A program made the translations under genes and the position numbers. Below, one piece after another: positions 16,568 through 25,761 of a stretch of 64,000 nt of DNA. The DNA is taken from NCBI RefSeq assembly GCF_030551255.1, contig NZ_CP130630.1:1240001-1304000 (forward strand), written 5' to 3'. Source of the stretch: Streptomyces sp. NL15-2K (GTDB lineage: Bacteria; Actinomycetota; Actinomycetes; Streptomycetales; Streptomycetaceae). The stretch's first letter is position 1. The number at the start of each line of letters is the position of its first letter. The notes beneath the pieces are model-generated. The model did not search any database, was not told the origin of the DNA, and saw nothing but the letters and a program-made list of their open reading frames with translations.

Positions 16568-18049
16568 ATGGTTGTCGGCGTCGTTGCGGGAGCGGCGTTT
16601 GTCGCCGTTCTCGTCGTGATCGGTCTGTTCAAGATGATGTGGCGGGTCGCCGAGCCCAACGAGGCACTCATCATCTCCGGTTCCAAGCACCGGACGGAGG
16701 GCCTCGAGGAAGGGATGGGGTTCCGCATCGTCACCGGGCGCGGCACGCTGGTGCTGCCCGGTGTGCAGGCGGTGCGCAAGCTCTCGCTCGATCTGAACGA
16801 GACCGAACTGCACGTGGACTGCGTGACCCACCAGGGCATTCCGCTCAAGGTGCGGGGGGTGGTCATCTTCAAGGTGGGCGACGACTTCGTGTCGATCGCC
16901 AACGCGGGCCGGCGTTTCCTCGACCAGCAGAAGCTGATGTCGGAGCGGGTGCACAACGTCTTCGCCGGTCATCTGCGGTCCATCGTGGGCGGGTTGACGG
17001 TCGAGGACATGATCCGCGACCGGGAGAAGCTCACCGGGCAGACCCGGGCGGCCTGCGGCACGGAGATGGAGAAGCTCGGTCTGATCGTGGACTCGTTGCA
17101 GATCCACGAGATCGAGGATCCCACCGGGTACATCCAGAACCTGGCGATGCCGCACGCGGCGGCGGTCCAGCGGGACGCGCGGATCGCGCAGGCGGAGGCG
17201 AACCGGCTGGCCACCGAGGCCGAGCAGCAGTCGTTCGCCCGGATGGCGGAGGCGACGCGGGACAGCGAGATCCTCCAGGCCGGCTACCAGGCCGAGCGCG
17301 ACAATGCGGGGGCCAAGGCCCGGCAGGCGGGTCCGCTGGCGGATGCCGCCGCGCGCCAGGAGGTCGTCGTCCAGGAGACGCGCGTCGCCGAACTGGAAGC
17401 CAAACGGCGTGAGCAGCAGCTCCAGGCGGACGTCCGCAAGCCCGCGGACGCCCAGGCCTACGAGAAGCGCACCCTGGCCGAGGCCGAGCGCGACGCGCGG
17501 ATCTCGGCGGCCGAGGCCAAGGCGAAGGAGACGGAGCTGGCGGCCGCGGCCGAGGCGACCCGGGTCAAGACGGCCGCGGGCGCCGAGGCCGAGGCGACCA
17601 AGGCCCGGGGTACGGCCATGGCGGCGGCGACCCGGGCCACCGGTGAGGCCGAGGCCGCCGCGGCCCAGGCCAGGGGTCTCGCGGAGGCCGAGGCGACCAA
17701 GGCTCAGGGCCTGGCGGAGGCGGAGGCCATCAAGGCACGGGCCGCCGCCCTCGCCGAGAACCAGGAGGCCGTCGTCGCCCAGCAACTCGCCGAGAACTGG
17801 CCGGAGATCGTGAAGGCGGGCGCGTCCGCGTTCGGCAGCGTCGACAACATGGTGGTGCTCAACGGCGCCGACGGCATGGCGGAGATGCTCGCCAAGGCGC
17901 TCACCATGGGCGGTACGGGGCTGGGTCTGGCCCGTCAGCTGCTCGCGTCGATGAACCAGAACGGGCAGGCGGCGAACGGGACTTCGCAGCTGAACGGGCT
18001 CGTGACGCCGTCCGCGCAGAAGGTTCCGGTGGAGCAGGACGAGGGGTGA
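16568..18049 (+). CDS. Flotillin-like SPFH domain membrane-scaffold protein
   Basis: Start ATG 16568 is nine bases after AAAGGGGG. A single N-terminal membrane segment (VVGVVAGAAFVAVLVVIGLF) is followed by an SPFH domain (about 30-210) and then a long Ala/Glu-rich coiled coil with flotillin-type AEA repeats (for example AEAEATKA, LAEAEAIKARA) to about 410. The C-terminus contains NMVVLNGADGMAE, close to the conserved flotillin tail. Flotillins organise lipid microdomains and influence membrane protein assembly. With the preceding NfeD-like gene it forms the usual pair. Confidence 0.9.
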   Translation: MVVGVVAGAAFVAVLVVIGLFKMMWRVAEPNEALIISGSKHRTEGLEEGMGFRIVTGRGTLVLPGVQAVRKLSLDLNETELHVDCVTHQGIPLKVRGVVIFKVGDDFVSIANAGRRFLDQQKLMSERVHNVFAGHLRSIVGGLTVEDMIRDREKLTGQTRAACGTEMEKLGLIVDSLQIHEIEDPTGYIQNLAMPHAAAVQRDARIAQAEANRLATEAEQQSFARMAEATRDSEILQAGYQAERDNAGAKARQAGPLADAAARQEVVVQETRVAELEAKRREQQLQADVRKPADAQAYEKRTLAEAERDARISAAEAKAKETELAAAAEATRVKTAAGAEAEATKARGTAMAAATRATGEAEAAAAQARGLAEAEATKAQGLAEAEAIKARAAALAENQEAVVAQQLAENWPEIVKAGASAFGSVDNMVVLNGADGMAEMLAKALTMGGTGLGLARQLLASMNQNGQAANGTSQLNGLVTPSAQKVPVEQDEG

Positions 18050-18092
18050 GGCGGGCAGACGTCCGGGGGCCGCGGGCTCTAACGTTGCGCGC

Positions 18093-18548
18093 GTGACTGC
18101 GTTTACCGAAGAGACCGATGAGAATGTCCCCGGCCGGTCCGGCCCTTCCGCCACCACCGAGGCCGACCCCCGCGAGGTGGGCCGGGTGCGCACGGAGTAC
18201 TCGCCCGCGCACGACGGGGACCCGGATCCCGGCGAGATCGTCTGGACCTGGGTCCCCTTCGAGGAGAACGACGGCCGGGGCAAGGACCGCCCCGTGCTCG
18301 TCGTCGCCCGGGAGGCCGGCGGCACCGTTCTCGCCGTTCAGCTGTCGAGCAAGCGGCACGACGGCGACCGGGAGTGGGTGCCGATCGGGAACGGGCCCTG
18401 GGACCGGACAGGGCGGGACTCGTGGGTCGACGTGGACCGGGTGCTGCGGCTGCACGAGGCCGGCATGCGCCGGGAGGCGTGCGCACTGGACCGGATGCGG
18501 TTCAACCTGGTCCGGCACCGGCTGCGGGAGCGCTACGGCTGGAGCTGA
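18093..18548 (+). CDS. PemK/MazF-like family protein
   Basis: This 151-residue protein starts at GTG 18093. After a charged 40-residue leader it reads GEIVWTWVPFEEND, KDRPVLVVAREAG and VLAVQLSSKRHDGD, which is the SH3-like beta-barrel order of PemK/MazF endoribonuclease toxins. No antitoxin gene is adjacent, and in Streptomyces such solitary PemK-like genes are common and not proven toxins. It converges with the PARG-like gene, and its last codons are part of a 17-bp repeat. Confidence 0.65.
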   Translation: MTAFTEETDENVPGRSGPSATTEADPREVGRVRTEYSPAHDGDPDPGEIVWTWVPFEENDGRGKDRPVLVVAREAGGTVLAVQLSSKRHDGDREWVPIGNGPWDRTGRDSWVDVDRVLRLHEAGMRREACALDRMRFNLVRHRLRERYGWS

Positions 18549-18582
18549 CGAGGCCCGAGCGCCGTTACGGCTGGAGCTGACG
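18534..18582. repeat. 17-bp direct repeat between convergent gene ends
   Basis: TACGGCTGGAGCTGACG occurs at 18534-18550, ending the PemK-like gene, and again at 18566-18582, ending the opposite-strand gene. The two copies are 32 bases apart and encode the C-terminus of each protein in opposite directions. It looks like a local duplication. Confidence 0.7.
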
Positions 18583-19389
18583 CTCCGGAAACGCCCGTTC
18601 GAACGCTCCCCGCACCCCATGGCCCGTCGTACGGTCCAGGATCCCGAACACCACCTGCTCGAAGGCCCCGGCGAACCGGCCGCCGGGGCCGAGCAGTGCC
18701 CGGAAGGCGTCGGCCACCTGCGCCGGATCGTTCTGGAACACCCCGCAGCCCCACGCGCCCAGCACCAGCCGCCGGTAACCGTGGGCGACGGCCGTCTCCA
18801 GCACGCGCTCCGCCCGTACCGCCAGGGCCCGCGGCAGCTCGGCCGCCCGCTCCGGCGCCGTACGCCGCACCACTCCCGCGTTCGGGGCGGCCGCGGTCAG
18901 GAATCCGGCGGTGTACGGCTCGTCCAGCAGCCGGCCGCGGTCGTCGCGGAAGACGGGCACGGCCGGCGCGTGGATGACACGGTCCGTGTAGAACGGGTCG
19001 CGGTGGGCGCGGTGGTGGTCGTAGAACTCGCGGACCCCGGTCAGGCACGCGTACAGCGCGGAGGCCCGGCACAGAGCCTCTTCCTGGGCCTGGGCGCCGT
19101 TGAGGTACCCGCCGCCCGGGTTGCGGGCCGAGGCGAAGTTCAGGACGGCCACCGGTCCGGCGATCCGACGGGCCGCTTCCAGGCTGCTCTCGCCCGTGAC
19201 CTCGACCGACGTGTCCACGGGAGCGAACGGCGGTACCTCCACCGGCCCCGGCCCGTACATCCGCGTGCCGTCCCGCGCCGCCTCGACCGCGGCGGCCACG
19301 GACACCTCGCGGCCGTCCGGCGCGCGGTAGGACCCCGCCGCCACGATCTGCTCGGTCTGCTGTGCGATGCCACGCAGGCGCGCGCTCAT
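18565..19389 (-). CDS. PARG-like macrodomain protein (TIGR02452 family)
   Basis: This 274-residue protein starts at ATG 19389 behind GGGGGTGG. It contains VLNFASARNPGGGYLNGAQ followed by AQEEALCR. This GGG-x(6-8)-QEE signature belongs to bacterial-type poly(ADP-ribose) glycohydrolases and the TIGR02452 group. A later segment LVLGAWGCGVFQNDP is the usual macrodomain ligand-binding loop. The likely role is removing ADP-ribose from proteins or DNA. It is divergent from the ergothioneine operon and convergent with a PemK-like gene. Confidence 0.85.
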   Translation of the reverse strand: MSARLRGIAQQTEQIVAAGSYRAPDGREVSVAAAVEAARDGTRMYGPGPVEVPPFAPVDTSVEVTGESSLEAARRIAGPVAVLNFASARNPGGGYLNGAQAQEEALCRASALYACLTGVREFYDHHRAHRDPFYTDRVIHAPAVPVFRDDRGRLLDEPYTAGFLTAAAPNAGVVRRTAPERAAELPRALAVRAERVLETAVAHGYRRLVLGAWGCGVFQNDPAQVADAFRALLGPGGRFAGAFEQVVFGILDRTTGHGVRGAFERAFPERQLQP

Positions 19390-19616
19390 GGCGCCACCCC
19401 CGTGGGCGCCACGACCGCGCGGCGCGCGGCCTCCCCCGTCGTGCTCATGAACGCATCGTGAGTGATTCTGGTCATGTGGTGCAACACAGTTTCCCGGGCA
19501 CCCGACGTCCGGAAAACACCTCGAGAACACCCAGGAAACGGAGATCACCGGCCCCGATCACGACGATGTGCCCCCTTGTGCGGATGAGCAGAAGGGTTTT
19601 GGGTGGGACGAGTTGT

Positions 19617-19647
19617 GCCGGTCCGGCCCACCGGATCCCGGACCGGC
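19617..19647 (+). promoter_or_regulatory. Hairpin in the egtA leader
   Basis: Perfect 10-bp arms GCCGGTCCGG and CCGGACCGGC are separated by 11 bases, ending 30 bases before the egtA start. It could be an operator or an mRNA leader structure. The rest of the 288-base gap (19390-19677) should contain the divergent promoters; nothing else stands out. Confidence 0.4.
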
Positions 19648-19677
19648 GGCATGGTGGAATCTCAGGAGGATCCCTAC

Positions 19678-21015
19678 ATGTCCGATTCAGTAAGTGGCTG
19701 TACGGCGCCCCGTACCGCCATCAGTGAAGCCGAGGTGGAGGCCCTGGTACGGGGCATCTGCTTCAAGACCGGCCCGCCCCGCAAACTCGGGGTCGAGGTG
19801 GAATGGCTCGTCCACGAGCTGCGCGCGCCGCGGCTCCCCGTGACACCCGAACGACTCGAAGCGGCCTACGCCGCACTGCGGACCGTGCCTCTGAGGTCGG
19901 CGCTCACCGTCGAACCCGGCGGCCAGCTGGAGCTCAGCTCGCCTCCCGCCGCCTCCCTGATGGAGTGCATCGGTACCGTATCCGCCGATCTTGACGCCGT
20001 CCGTACGGCTCTGGCCAAGGACGATCTCGGTCTCGTCGGCATCGGCCACGAACCCTGGCACCCGCCCCGCCGGTTCCTGCGCGAACCGCGCTACGACGCC
20101 ATGGAGGCGTGCCTCGACCGCACCGGCCCGGCCGGCCGCGCCATGATGTGCGCCTCGGCCTCGGTGCAGGTGTGCCTGGATGCCGGCCATGAGGAGCCGG
20201 GCCCGCTCGGGCTCGGACGGCGCTGGCGGCTGGCGCACCAGCTGGGCGCGGTCCTGGTGGCCGCGTTCGCCAACTCCCCGCTGGCCGACTCCGAGCCCAC
20301 CGGCTGGCTCTCCACCCGGCAGCTGCTGTGGATGGAGATCGGCGCCGGCCGCGCGGGCGCTCCGCCACCGGACGCGGACCCGCGCGAGGCCTGGGCCCGG
20401 CACGTCCTGGACGCCCCGGTGATGTGCGTTCGGCGGGACGGCGGCCCGTGGGACGTACCCGAGGGCCTGACGTTCCGGGAATGGACCAGATCGCGCGCCC
20501 CCAGGCCTCCCACCAGGGAGGATCTCGACTACCACGTCACGACCCTCTTCCCGCCGGTGAGACCGCGCGGCCATCTGGAACTGCGCATGATCGACGCCCA
20601 GCCCGGCGAGGACGGGTGGATCGTGCCGCTCGCGGTCACGACGGCCCTCTTCGACGACCCCGAGGCGGCCGAGACCGCCTACCGGGCCGTGAAGCCCCTC
20701 GCCGAGCGGGCCCTGTCGCTGCCCGCCCCGCACAACCCGCTGTGGCTCGACGCGGCCCGCCACGGCCTGCGCGACCCCGAGCTGCACGAGGCGGCCGTCG
20801 CCTGTTTCGCGGCGGCCCTGGAGGCCCTGCCCCGGCTCGGCGCCACCACCGAGGTCACGGACGCCGTCACGGCGTACCACGACCGCTATGTCGTCCGCGG
20901 CCGCTGCCCCGCCGACGACCTGCTCGACAGCCTGCGCGGCACGGGCCTCCCCCCGTCTCGGCCTCGCTCGACCGGGGGAACCCCCACCGCCCACGGGAAG
21001 GACATCCGCACATGA
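19678..21015 (+). CDS. egtA: EgtA, glutamate-cysteine ligase of ergothioneine synthesis
   Basis: EgtA makes gamma-glutamylcysteine from glutamate and cysteine with ATP. Start ATG 19678 follows a strong AGGAGG. The protein has the GCS2-type order: KLGVEVEWLVHEL, TVEPGGQLELSSPP, MCASASVQVCLD, HLELRMIDAQPGEDG. It opens the egtABCD operon and overlaps egtB by ATGA. The last 20 codons coincide with a G/C-rich element (about 20944-20995) resembling a dispersed Streptomyces repeat, so the C-terminus is probably not conserved. Confidence 0.95.
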   Translation: MSDSVSGCTAPRTAISEAEVEALVRGICFKTGPPRKLGVEVEWLVHELRAPRLPVTPERLEAAYAALRTVPLRSALTVEPGGQLELSSPPAASLMECIGTVSADLDAVRTALAKDDLGLVGIGHEPWHPPRRFLREPRYDAMEACLDRTGPAGRAMMCASASVQVCLDAGHEEPGPLGLGRRWRLAHQLGAVLVAAFANSPLADSEPTGWLSTRQLLWMEIGAGRAGAPPPDADPREAWARHVLDAPVMCVRRDGGPWDVPEGLTFREWTRSRAPRPPTREDLDYHVTTLFPPVRPRGHLELRMIDAQPGEDGWIVPLAVTTALFDDPEAAETAYRAVKPLAERALSLPAPHNPLWLDAARHGLRDPELHEAAVACFAAALEALPRLGATTEVTDAVTAYHDRYVVRGRCPADDLLDSLRGTGLPPSRPRSTGGTPTAHGKDIRT

Positions 21016-22355
21016 CCGAGCCCGCCCTCGACACCGGTCCCCCCGTCGACACCACCGACGCCGAAGCGCTCCGCGACCGGGCGCTGACCACCCTGACCAC
21101 CGCCCGGGAGCGCACCACACTGCTGACAAGCTGCGTGGAGGAGCCCGACCTGACCGCCCAGCACTCCCCGCTGATGTCGCCGCTGGTGTGGGACCTCGCG
21201 CACATCGGCAACCAGGAGGAGCAGTGGCTGCTGCGGGCCGTCGCCGGCCAGGAGGCGATACGGCCCGAGATCGACAGCCTGTACGACGCCTTCGAGCACC
21301 CCCGCTCCGAGCGGCCCACCCTGCCCCTGCTGCCGCCCGCGGAGGCCCGCCTGTACGCGGCCGACGTACGCGGCCGGGTGATGGACGTGCTGGAACGCGC
21401 CGCCTTCCACGGGACGCGGCTCACGGAGGCGGGCTTCGCCTTCGGGATGATCGCGCAGCACGAACAGCAGCACGACGAGACGATGCTGATCACCCATCAG
21501 CTCCGCAAGGGCCCTCAGGCCCTGACCGCCCCCGACCCGGAGCCGGCGCCGCTGTTCACCGGCCCGGCCGAAGTCCTGGTCCCCGGCGGCCCGTTCACGA
21601 TGGGCACCTCGAGCGAGCCATGGGCGCTGGACAACGAACGCCCGGCGCACCGGCGCGAGGTGCCGCCGTTCTACATCGACACGACGCCGGTGACGAACGG
21701 CGCCTACCAGGCGTTCATCGAGGACGGCGGCTACGACGACGAGCGCTGGTGGACGGCGGCGGGCTGGGCCCACATCCGGCAGCACTCCATCCAGGCCCCG
21801 CTGTACTGGCGCCGCGACGGCAAGCAGTGGCTGCGGCGCCGCTTCGGCGTCACCGAGGTCGTGCCGCCGGACGAGCCGGTGCTGCACGTGTGCTGGTACG
21901 AGGCCGACGCCTACGCCCGCTGGGCCGGGCGGCGGCTGCCCACGGAGGCCGAGTGGGAGAAGGCCGCACGGTACGACCCCGCCGGCGACCGCTCGACGCG
22001 CTACCCGTGGGGCGACGCGGACCCGGCGCCCGAGCACGCCAACCTGGGTCAGCGGCACCTGCGTCCGGCCCCCGCGGGCAGCTACCCGAAGGGCGAATCC
22101 CCGCTAGGCGTACGGCAGCTGATCGGCGACGTGTGGGAGTGGACGGCGAGCGACTTCCTGCCGTACCCGGGGTTCCAGGCGTTCCCGTACAAGGAGTACT
22201 CGGAGGTGTTCTTCGGCTCCGACCACAAGGTGCTGCGCGGCGGTGCGTTCGCCGTGGACGCGGTGGCCTGCCGGGGCACGTTCCGCAACTGGGACTATCC
22301 GATCCGGCGGCAGATCTTCTCAGGGTTCCGCACGGCCCGCTCGGGAGCCGTCTGA
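21012..22355 (+). CDS. egtB: EgtB, hercynine oxygenase (iron sulfoxide synthase)
   Basis: EgtB couples hercynine with gamma-glutamylcysteine using oxygen and non-haem iron. The N-terminal DinB-like domain has [17 protein letters not shown] and the iron-ligand motif [12 protein letters not shown]. The C-terminal formylglycine-generating-enzyme-like domain runs from [11 protein letters not shown] to [20 protein letters not shown]. At 447 residues it is full length. It overlaps egtA and egtC by ATGA-type junctions. Confidence 0.96.
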   Translation: MTEPALDTGPPVDTTDAEALRDRALTTLTTARERTTLLTSCVEEPDLTAQHSPLMSPLVWDLAHIGNQEEQWLLRAVAGQEAIRPEIDSLYDAFEHPRSERPTLPLLPPAEARLYAADVRGRVMDVLERAAFHGTRLTEAGFAFGMIAQHEQQHDETMLITHQLRKGPQALTAPDPEPAPLFTGPAEVLVPGGPFTMGTSSEPWALDNERPAHRREVPPFYIDTTPVTNGAYQAFIEDGGYDDERWWTAAGWAHIRQHSIQAPLYWRRDGKQWLRRRFGVTEVVPPDEPVLHVCWYEADAYARWAGRRLPTEAEWEKAARYDPAGDRSTRYPWGDADPAPEHANLGQRHLRPAPAGSYPKGESPLGVRQLIGDVWEWTASDFLPYPGFQAFPYKEYSEVFFGSDHKVLRGGAFAVDAVACRGTFRNWDYPIRRQIFSGFRTARSGAV

Positions 22356-23146
22356 TGTGCCGTCACCTGGCCTACCTGGGCCCGGCGGAGGCACTCGGCC
22401 GGATCCTGATCGAGCCGCCGCACAGTCTGTACCGCCAGTCGTGGGCGCCGCGGCGGCAGCGGTACGGGACGGTCAACGCCGACGGTTTCGGGGTGGGTTG
22501 GTACGCCGATGGGGATCCGGTTCCGGCGCGGTACCGCCGGGCCGGGCCCATCTGGGCGGACCAGTCGCTCGCCGATCTTGCCCGCGTCGTCCGTTCCAGG
22601 GCCGTGCTGGCCGCCGTACGGGACGCGACCCTGGCGGGCGCCGACGCGGAGGCCGCGGCGGCGCCGTACGCGGCGGGCACCTGGCTGTTCAGCCACAACG
22701 GCGCCGTCGCGGGCTGGCCGGACTCCCTCGCCCCCCTCACCCCGACGCTGCCCGCCGCCGACCTGCTGTCGCTGGAGGCACGCAACGACTCGGCGCTCGT
22801 ATGGGCCCTGGTGCTCGCCCGACTGCGCGGCGGCGACGACGAGGGCCAGGCGCTGGCCGATTCGGTCCTGGAGGTCGCCGCGGCGGCCCCGGGCTCGCGG
22901 CTCAACCTGCTGCTGACCAACGGCGAGACCATCACCGCGACCGCCTGGGGCGACACGCTCTGGTACCTCTCGGAGCCCGGCCGCCGCACGGTCGTGGCCT
23001 CCGAGCCCTACGACGACGACCCGCACTGGCAAGAGGTCCCCGACCGGACGCTGCTCGCGGCGAGCCGCACGGACGTGCTGCTCACTCCGCTCAAGGAACC
23101 GAGCACCGCCTCGGCCACCGCACCACCGAAGGAGCCCCGTACGTGA
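22355..23146 (+). CDS. egtC: EgtC, class II glutamine amidohydrolase of ergothioneine synthesis
   Basis: EgtC removes the gamma-glutamyl group from hercynyl-gamma-glutamylcysteine sulfoxide. Met1 is followed by the nucleophile Cys2 (MCRHLAYLG), then [10 protein letters not shown] and [10 protein letters not shown], the class II amidotransferase motifs. At 263 residues it has the normal length. It overlaps egtB by one base of the stop and egtD by GTGA. Confidence 0.95.
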   Translation: MCRHLAYLGPAEALGRILIEPPHSLYRQSWAPRRQRYGTVNADGFGVGWYADGDPVPARYRRAGPIWADQSLADLARVVRSRAVLAAVRDATLAGADAEAAAAPYAAGTWLFSHNGAVAGWPDSLAPLTPTLPAADLLSLEARNDSALVWALVLARLRGGDDEGQALADSVLEVAAAAPGSRLNLLLTNGETITATAWGDTLWYLSEPGRRTVVASEPYDDDPHWQEVPDRTLLAASRTDVLLTPLKEPSTASATAPPKEPRT

Positions 23147-24030
23147 GCCCGTTCCTTCTCACCCGCACCCTGCCCGAGGACGCCACGGAGGCCGCCCGGC
23201 GCGCCGACGTCCACCAGGGCCTGACCCACACCCCCAAGACGCTGCCGCCGAAGTGGTTCTACGACGCCCACGGCAGCGAGCTGTTCGAGCAGATCACCGA
23301 GCTGCCCGAGTACTACCCGACCCGCGCCGAACGGGAGATCCTCGTCGCCCGCAACGACGAGATCGCCGCGGCGACCCGTGCCCGCACCCTCGTCGAGCTG
23401 GGCTCGGGCTCCTCGGAGAAGACGCGCCACCTCATCGACGCCCTCACCGACCTGCACACCTACGTCCCCGTCGACGTCAGCGAGAGCGCGCTCACCCAGG
23501 CCGGGCAGGCGCTGGCCGCCGAGCGACCGGGTCTCGAGGTGCACGCCCTCATCGCCGACTTCACCGCACAGCTCACGCTGCCGGACACGCCCGGGCCCCG
23601 GCTGCTGGCGTTCCTCGGCGGCACGATCGGCAACCTGCTGCCCGTGGAGCGCGCGGCGTTCCTCGCCTCCCTGCGCGCGCTGCTCTCCCCCGGCGACGCC
23701 CTGCTGCTCGGCACCGATCTGGTCAAGGACGAGAACGTGCTGGTCAGGGCGTACGACGATGCGGCCGGAGTGACGGCCGCGCTATGTGGGTCGTTCATCC
23801 TGTCCGTTGTCCGCACCGCAAGGCCCACTCACGTGCCCAAGCCCAGGCAGAGAAGCCGGATCGGTAACGGAAGAACTCGGCCTGCGCCCCGGTCCCGTCG
23901 GTCATCCCGGGCGCCCAGCGGCCCGGTGACGGGGAGGGTGCCCGCTGCTGCCGGCGTTGCACGCTCGACAAGGAAACTGCGACCCCGGCAATCCGCCGAT
24001 GTGGCGTCGACCGAAGAGAGGCACGCATGA
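23143..24030 (+). pseudogene. egtD: EgtD, native copy, 3'-truncated (histidine N-alpha-methyltransferase)
   Basis: The first 210 codons are a normal Egt[21 protein letters not shown], the SAM-binding [50 protein letters not shown]. After about 23774 the similarity stops. The frame continues for about 85 Arg/Pro-rich codons with no family resemblance and ends at an ATGA overlap with a second EgtD gene. The lost part contains the substrate-binding Glu and Ser of the C-terminal domain (family knowledge), so this copy should be inactive. It is still the fourth gene of the egt operon by position. Confidence 0.85.
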
Positions 24031-25007
24031 CCGACAACCGGGCCTATGGCTACACCGACACTCTCGAGGCCGAGCACTACGCCAAGGCACTGCGCGCTGA
24101 CATCAGTGACGGGCTGACCCGCACCCCGAAGTCCACGGCGCCCACGTGGTTCTACGACGCCCGGGGCAGCGAGCTGTTTGAGGAGATCACCCAGCTTCCG
24201 GAATACCCCTTGTGGCGGGCGGAGCTGGGGCTGCTCCAACTCCATGCACAGGACATCGCTGTGCGGACCGGAGCCCGCAGCCTCGTCGAGCTCGGGTCCG
24301 GGAGCTCAACGAAGTCCAAGCTGATCATCGAGGCACTGGATCCGATCGGGTTGCACTACGTCCCTGTCGACGTCAGCGCGGACGCCCTCCATCAGGCCAG
24401 CGCCCAACTCGTCCAGGACTACCCGGGGATCCGTCTGCACGCCCTCCGCGCCGACTTCACGGCTTCCCTCGTCCTACCGCCGCTGCCCGAGGACGGCCCG
24501 CGCCTCATCGCCTTCCTCGGCAGCACGCTGGGGAATTTCCGACGCCCTGCCCGTGGACCGTTCCTCCGCGGGCTCCGAGACGCCCTCCGCCCCGAAGACT
24601 TCCTTCTCATCGGCGCTGACCTGGTCAAAACCGAGCACGAAATGATCGCCGCCTACGATGATGCTCAAGGCGTCACGGCTGAGTTCGACAAACATCTGTT
24701 GCACGTCTTGAACCGCGAGGTGAACGCCGACTTCGACCCGGATGCCTTCGACCACGTATCGGTGTGGAACGGCACGGAAAGCCACATCGAAATGAGGCTG
24801 CGCAGCCGGGCCGAACAGCTCGTCAAAATTCGAGACCTTGACCTGGCAGTGCACTTCGCACGCGGAGAAGAATGGATCACCGAGCGGAGCGCGAAATTCA
24901 CCCAGGACGGACTCCAGGAAGAAATGACTGAAGCGGGTCTCCGTACGAATCAGCTCTGGGCCGACACCAACGCCGGCTTTGCACTCATTCTCGCCACCGC
25001 TTGCTGA
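24027..25007 (+). CDS. egtD: Second, full-length EgtD-type histidine methyltransferase
   Basis: This 326-residue SAM-dependent methyltransferase makes hercynine from histidine. It has [63 protein letters not shown] and, unlike the upstream copy, a complete C-terminal domain with [16 protein letters not shown] and ITERSAKF (the E-x-S expected for substrate binding). It begins at ATG 24027 behind GAGAGG and overlaps the truncated copy by ATGA. Its sequence differs clearly from the native copy and its codons are less GC-biased, so it was probably acquired horizontally and now replaces it. A related methyltransferase with another substrate is possible. Confidence 0.85.
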   Translation: MTDNRAYGYTDTLEAEHYAKALRADISDGLTRTPKSTAPTWFYDARGSELFEEITQLPEYPLWRAELGLLQLHAQDIAVRTGARSLVELGSGSSTKSKLIIEALDPIGLHYVPVDVSADALHQASAQLVQDYPGIRLHALRADFTASLVLPPLPEDGPRLIAFLGSTLGNFRRPARGPFLRGLRDALRPEDFLLIGADLVKTEHEMIAAYDDAQGVTAEFDKHLLHVLNREVNADFDPDAFDHVSVWNGTESHIEMRLRSRAEQLVKIRDLDLAVHFARGEEWITERSAKFTQDGLQEEMTEAGLRTNQLWADTNAGFALILATAC

Positions 25008-25040
25008 ACAAGGCGGTGCACGATTCTCGATGAGTCCAGA

Positions 25041-25074
25041 TCGCTGCTCTGCTGACAGGACAGCAGAGCAGCGA
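25041..25074 (+). terminator. Hairpin terminator after the second egtD
   Basis: Perfect 14-bp arms (25041-25054 and 25061-25074) enclose the 6-base loop ACAGGA, 34 bases after the stop codon. It should end the egt transcript. Confidence 0.8.
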
Positions 25075-25761
25075 CGGCGGGTAAACGGGGCGTGCTCGCG
25101 ACCCCGACTTCAACGGTCACCCCCCCCCCCGGGCAGGATCCTGCCAGTCGGTGGCTGATGATCGACGCATGGCGCAGTGTCTCACCGCCAACTACGCACG
25201 AGCGCGGCAACCCGTTGTTCGAAATCACCTTGGAACACGGCGCCAGGGGATCACCCATATGGGGATTCCCGAGACAACGGAGCAGGCCTCCGGATGATCC
25301 TTAAATCGGATCCGGTCCTTGCCCGGCCCCTGGTTTACGGCGGGGGCTTCTCTGTGCGTAATTGCCGCACGAAAGGTGTTGCCCATGCCTGCGCTCTTCT
25401 CTGACGGCAGTGAACCACCCCAGCCTCCAACCTTGTCTCCGTCGGAAGTTGCTTTCCGGGCCACTGACGGCCGCACGCACATCTTTAGGGTGGCCGAAAA
25501 TGCCGCGCCCTCGGAGTCTGCCATGATTTCGGAGGTGGGCTGGGCAGCCGCAGCGGCGAAGGTACCGGGGGCGCAGACGTCTGCTGCGCGTCCAGCTGGT
25601 CAGGGCGTCTTCGATGTCGCCGAGGACCAGGTGGTCGGTGCCGGCGCCGCGGTGGTCATCTGGCGGGTGCTGCCGCGCCGCCGCCGGAGCTGCCGAGTAA
25701 GCGCCTTTGCGTCAGACTGCCAAGAGGGGAAGTACATCGTCTCCGGGCAGGAGTGGGCCCC
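25075..25761. other. Non-coding stretch with C11 homopolymer and BamHI-centred palindrome
   Basis: No convincing gene is seen here. The stretch has a run of eleven C at 25120-25130, directly followed by the perfect 14-bp palindrome GGCAGGATCCTGCC (25132-25145). A frame starting at ATG 25386 behind GAAAGGTG runs into the next gene but resembles nothing known. The composition is less GC-rich than the surrounding genes. Confidence 0.4.

Noticed and set aside
14560..16956. 798-codon frame antisense to the amidase and flotillin genes
   Set aside because: It crosses three well-supported plus-strand genes and resembles no protein.
19678..25007. Reading the two EgtD genes as a tandem duplication of one enzyme
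   Set aside because: The first copy lacks the C-terminal domain and the two differ throughout, so replacement by a foreign copy fits better.
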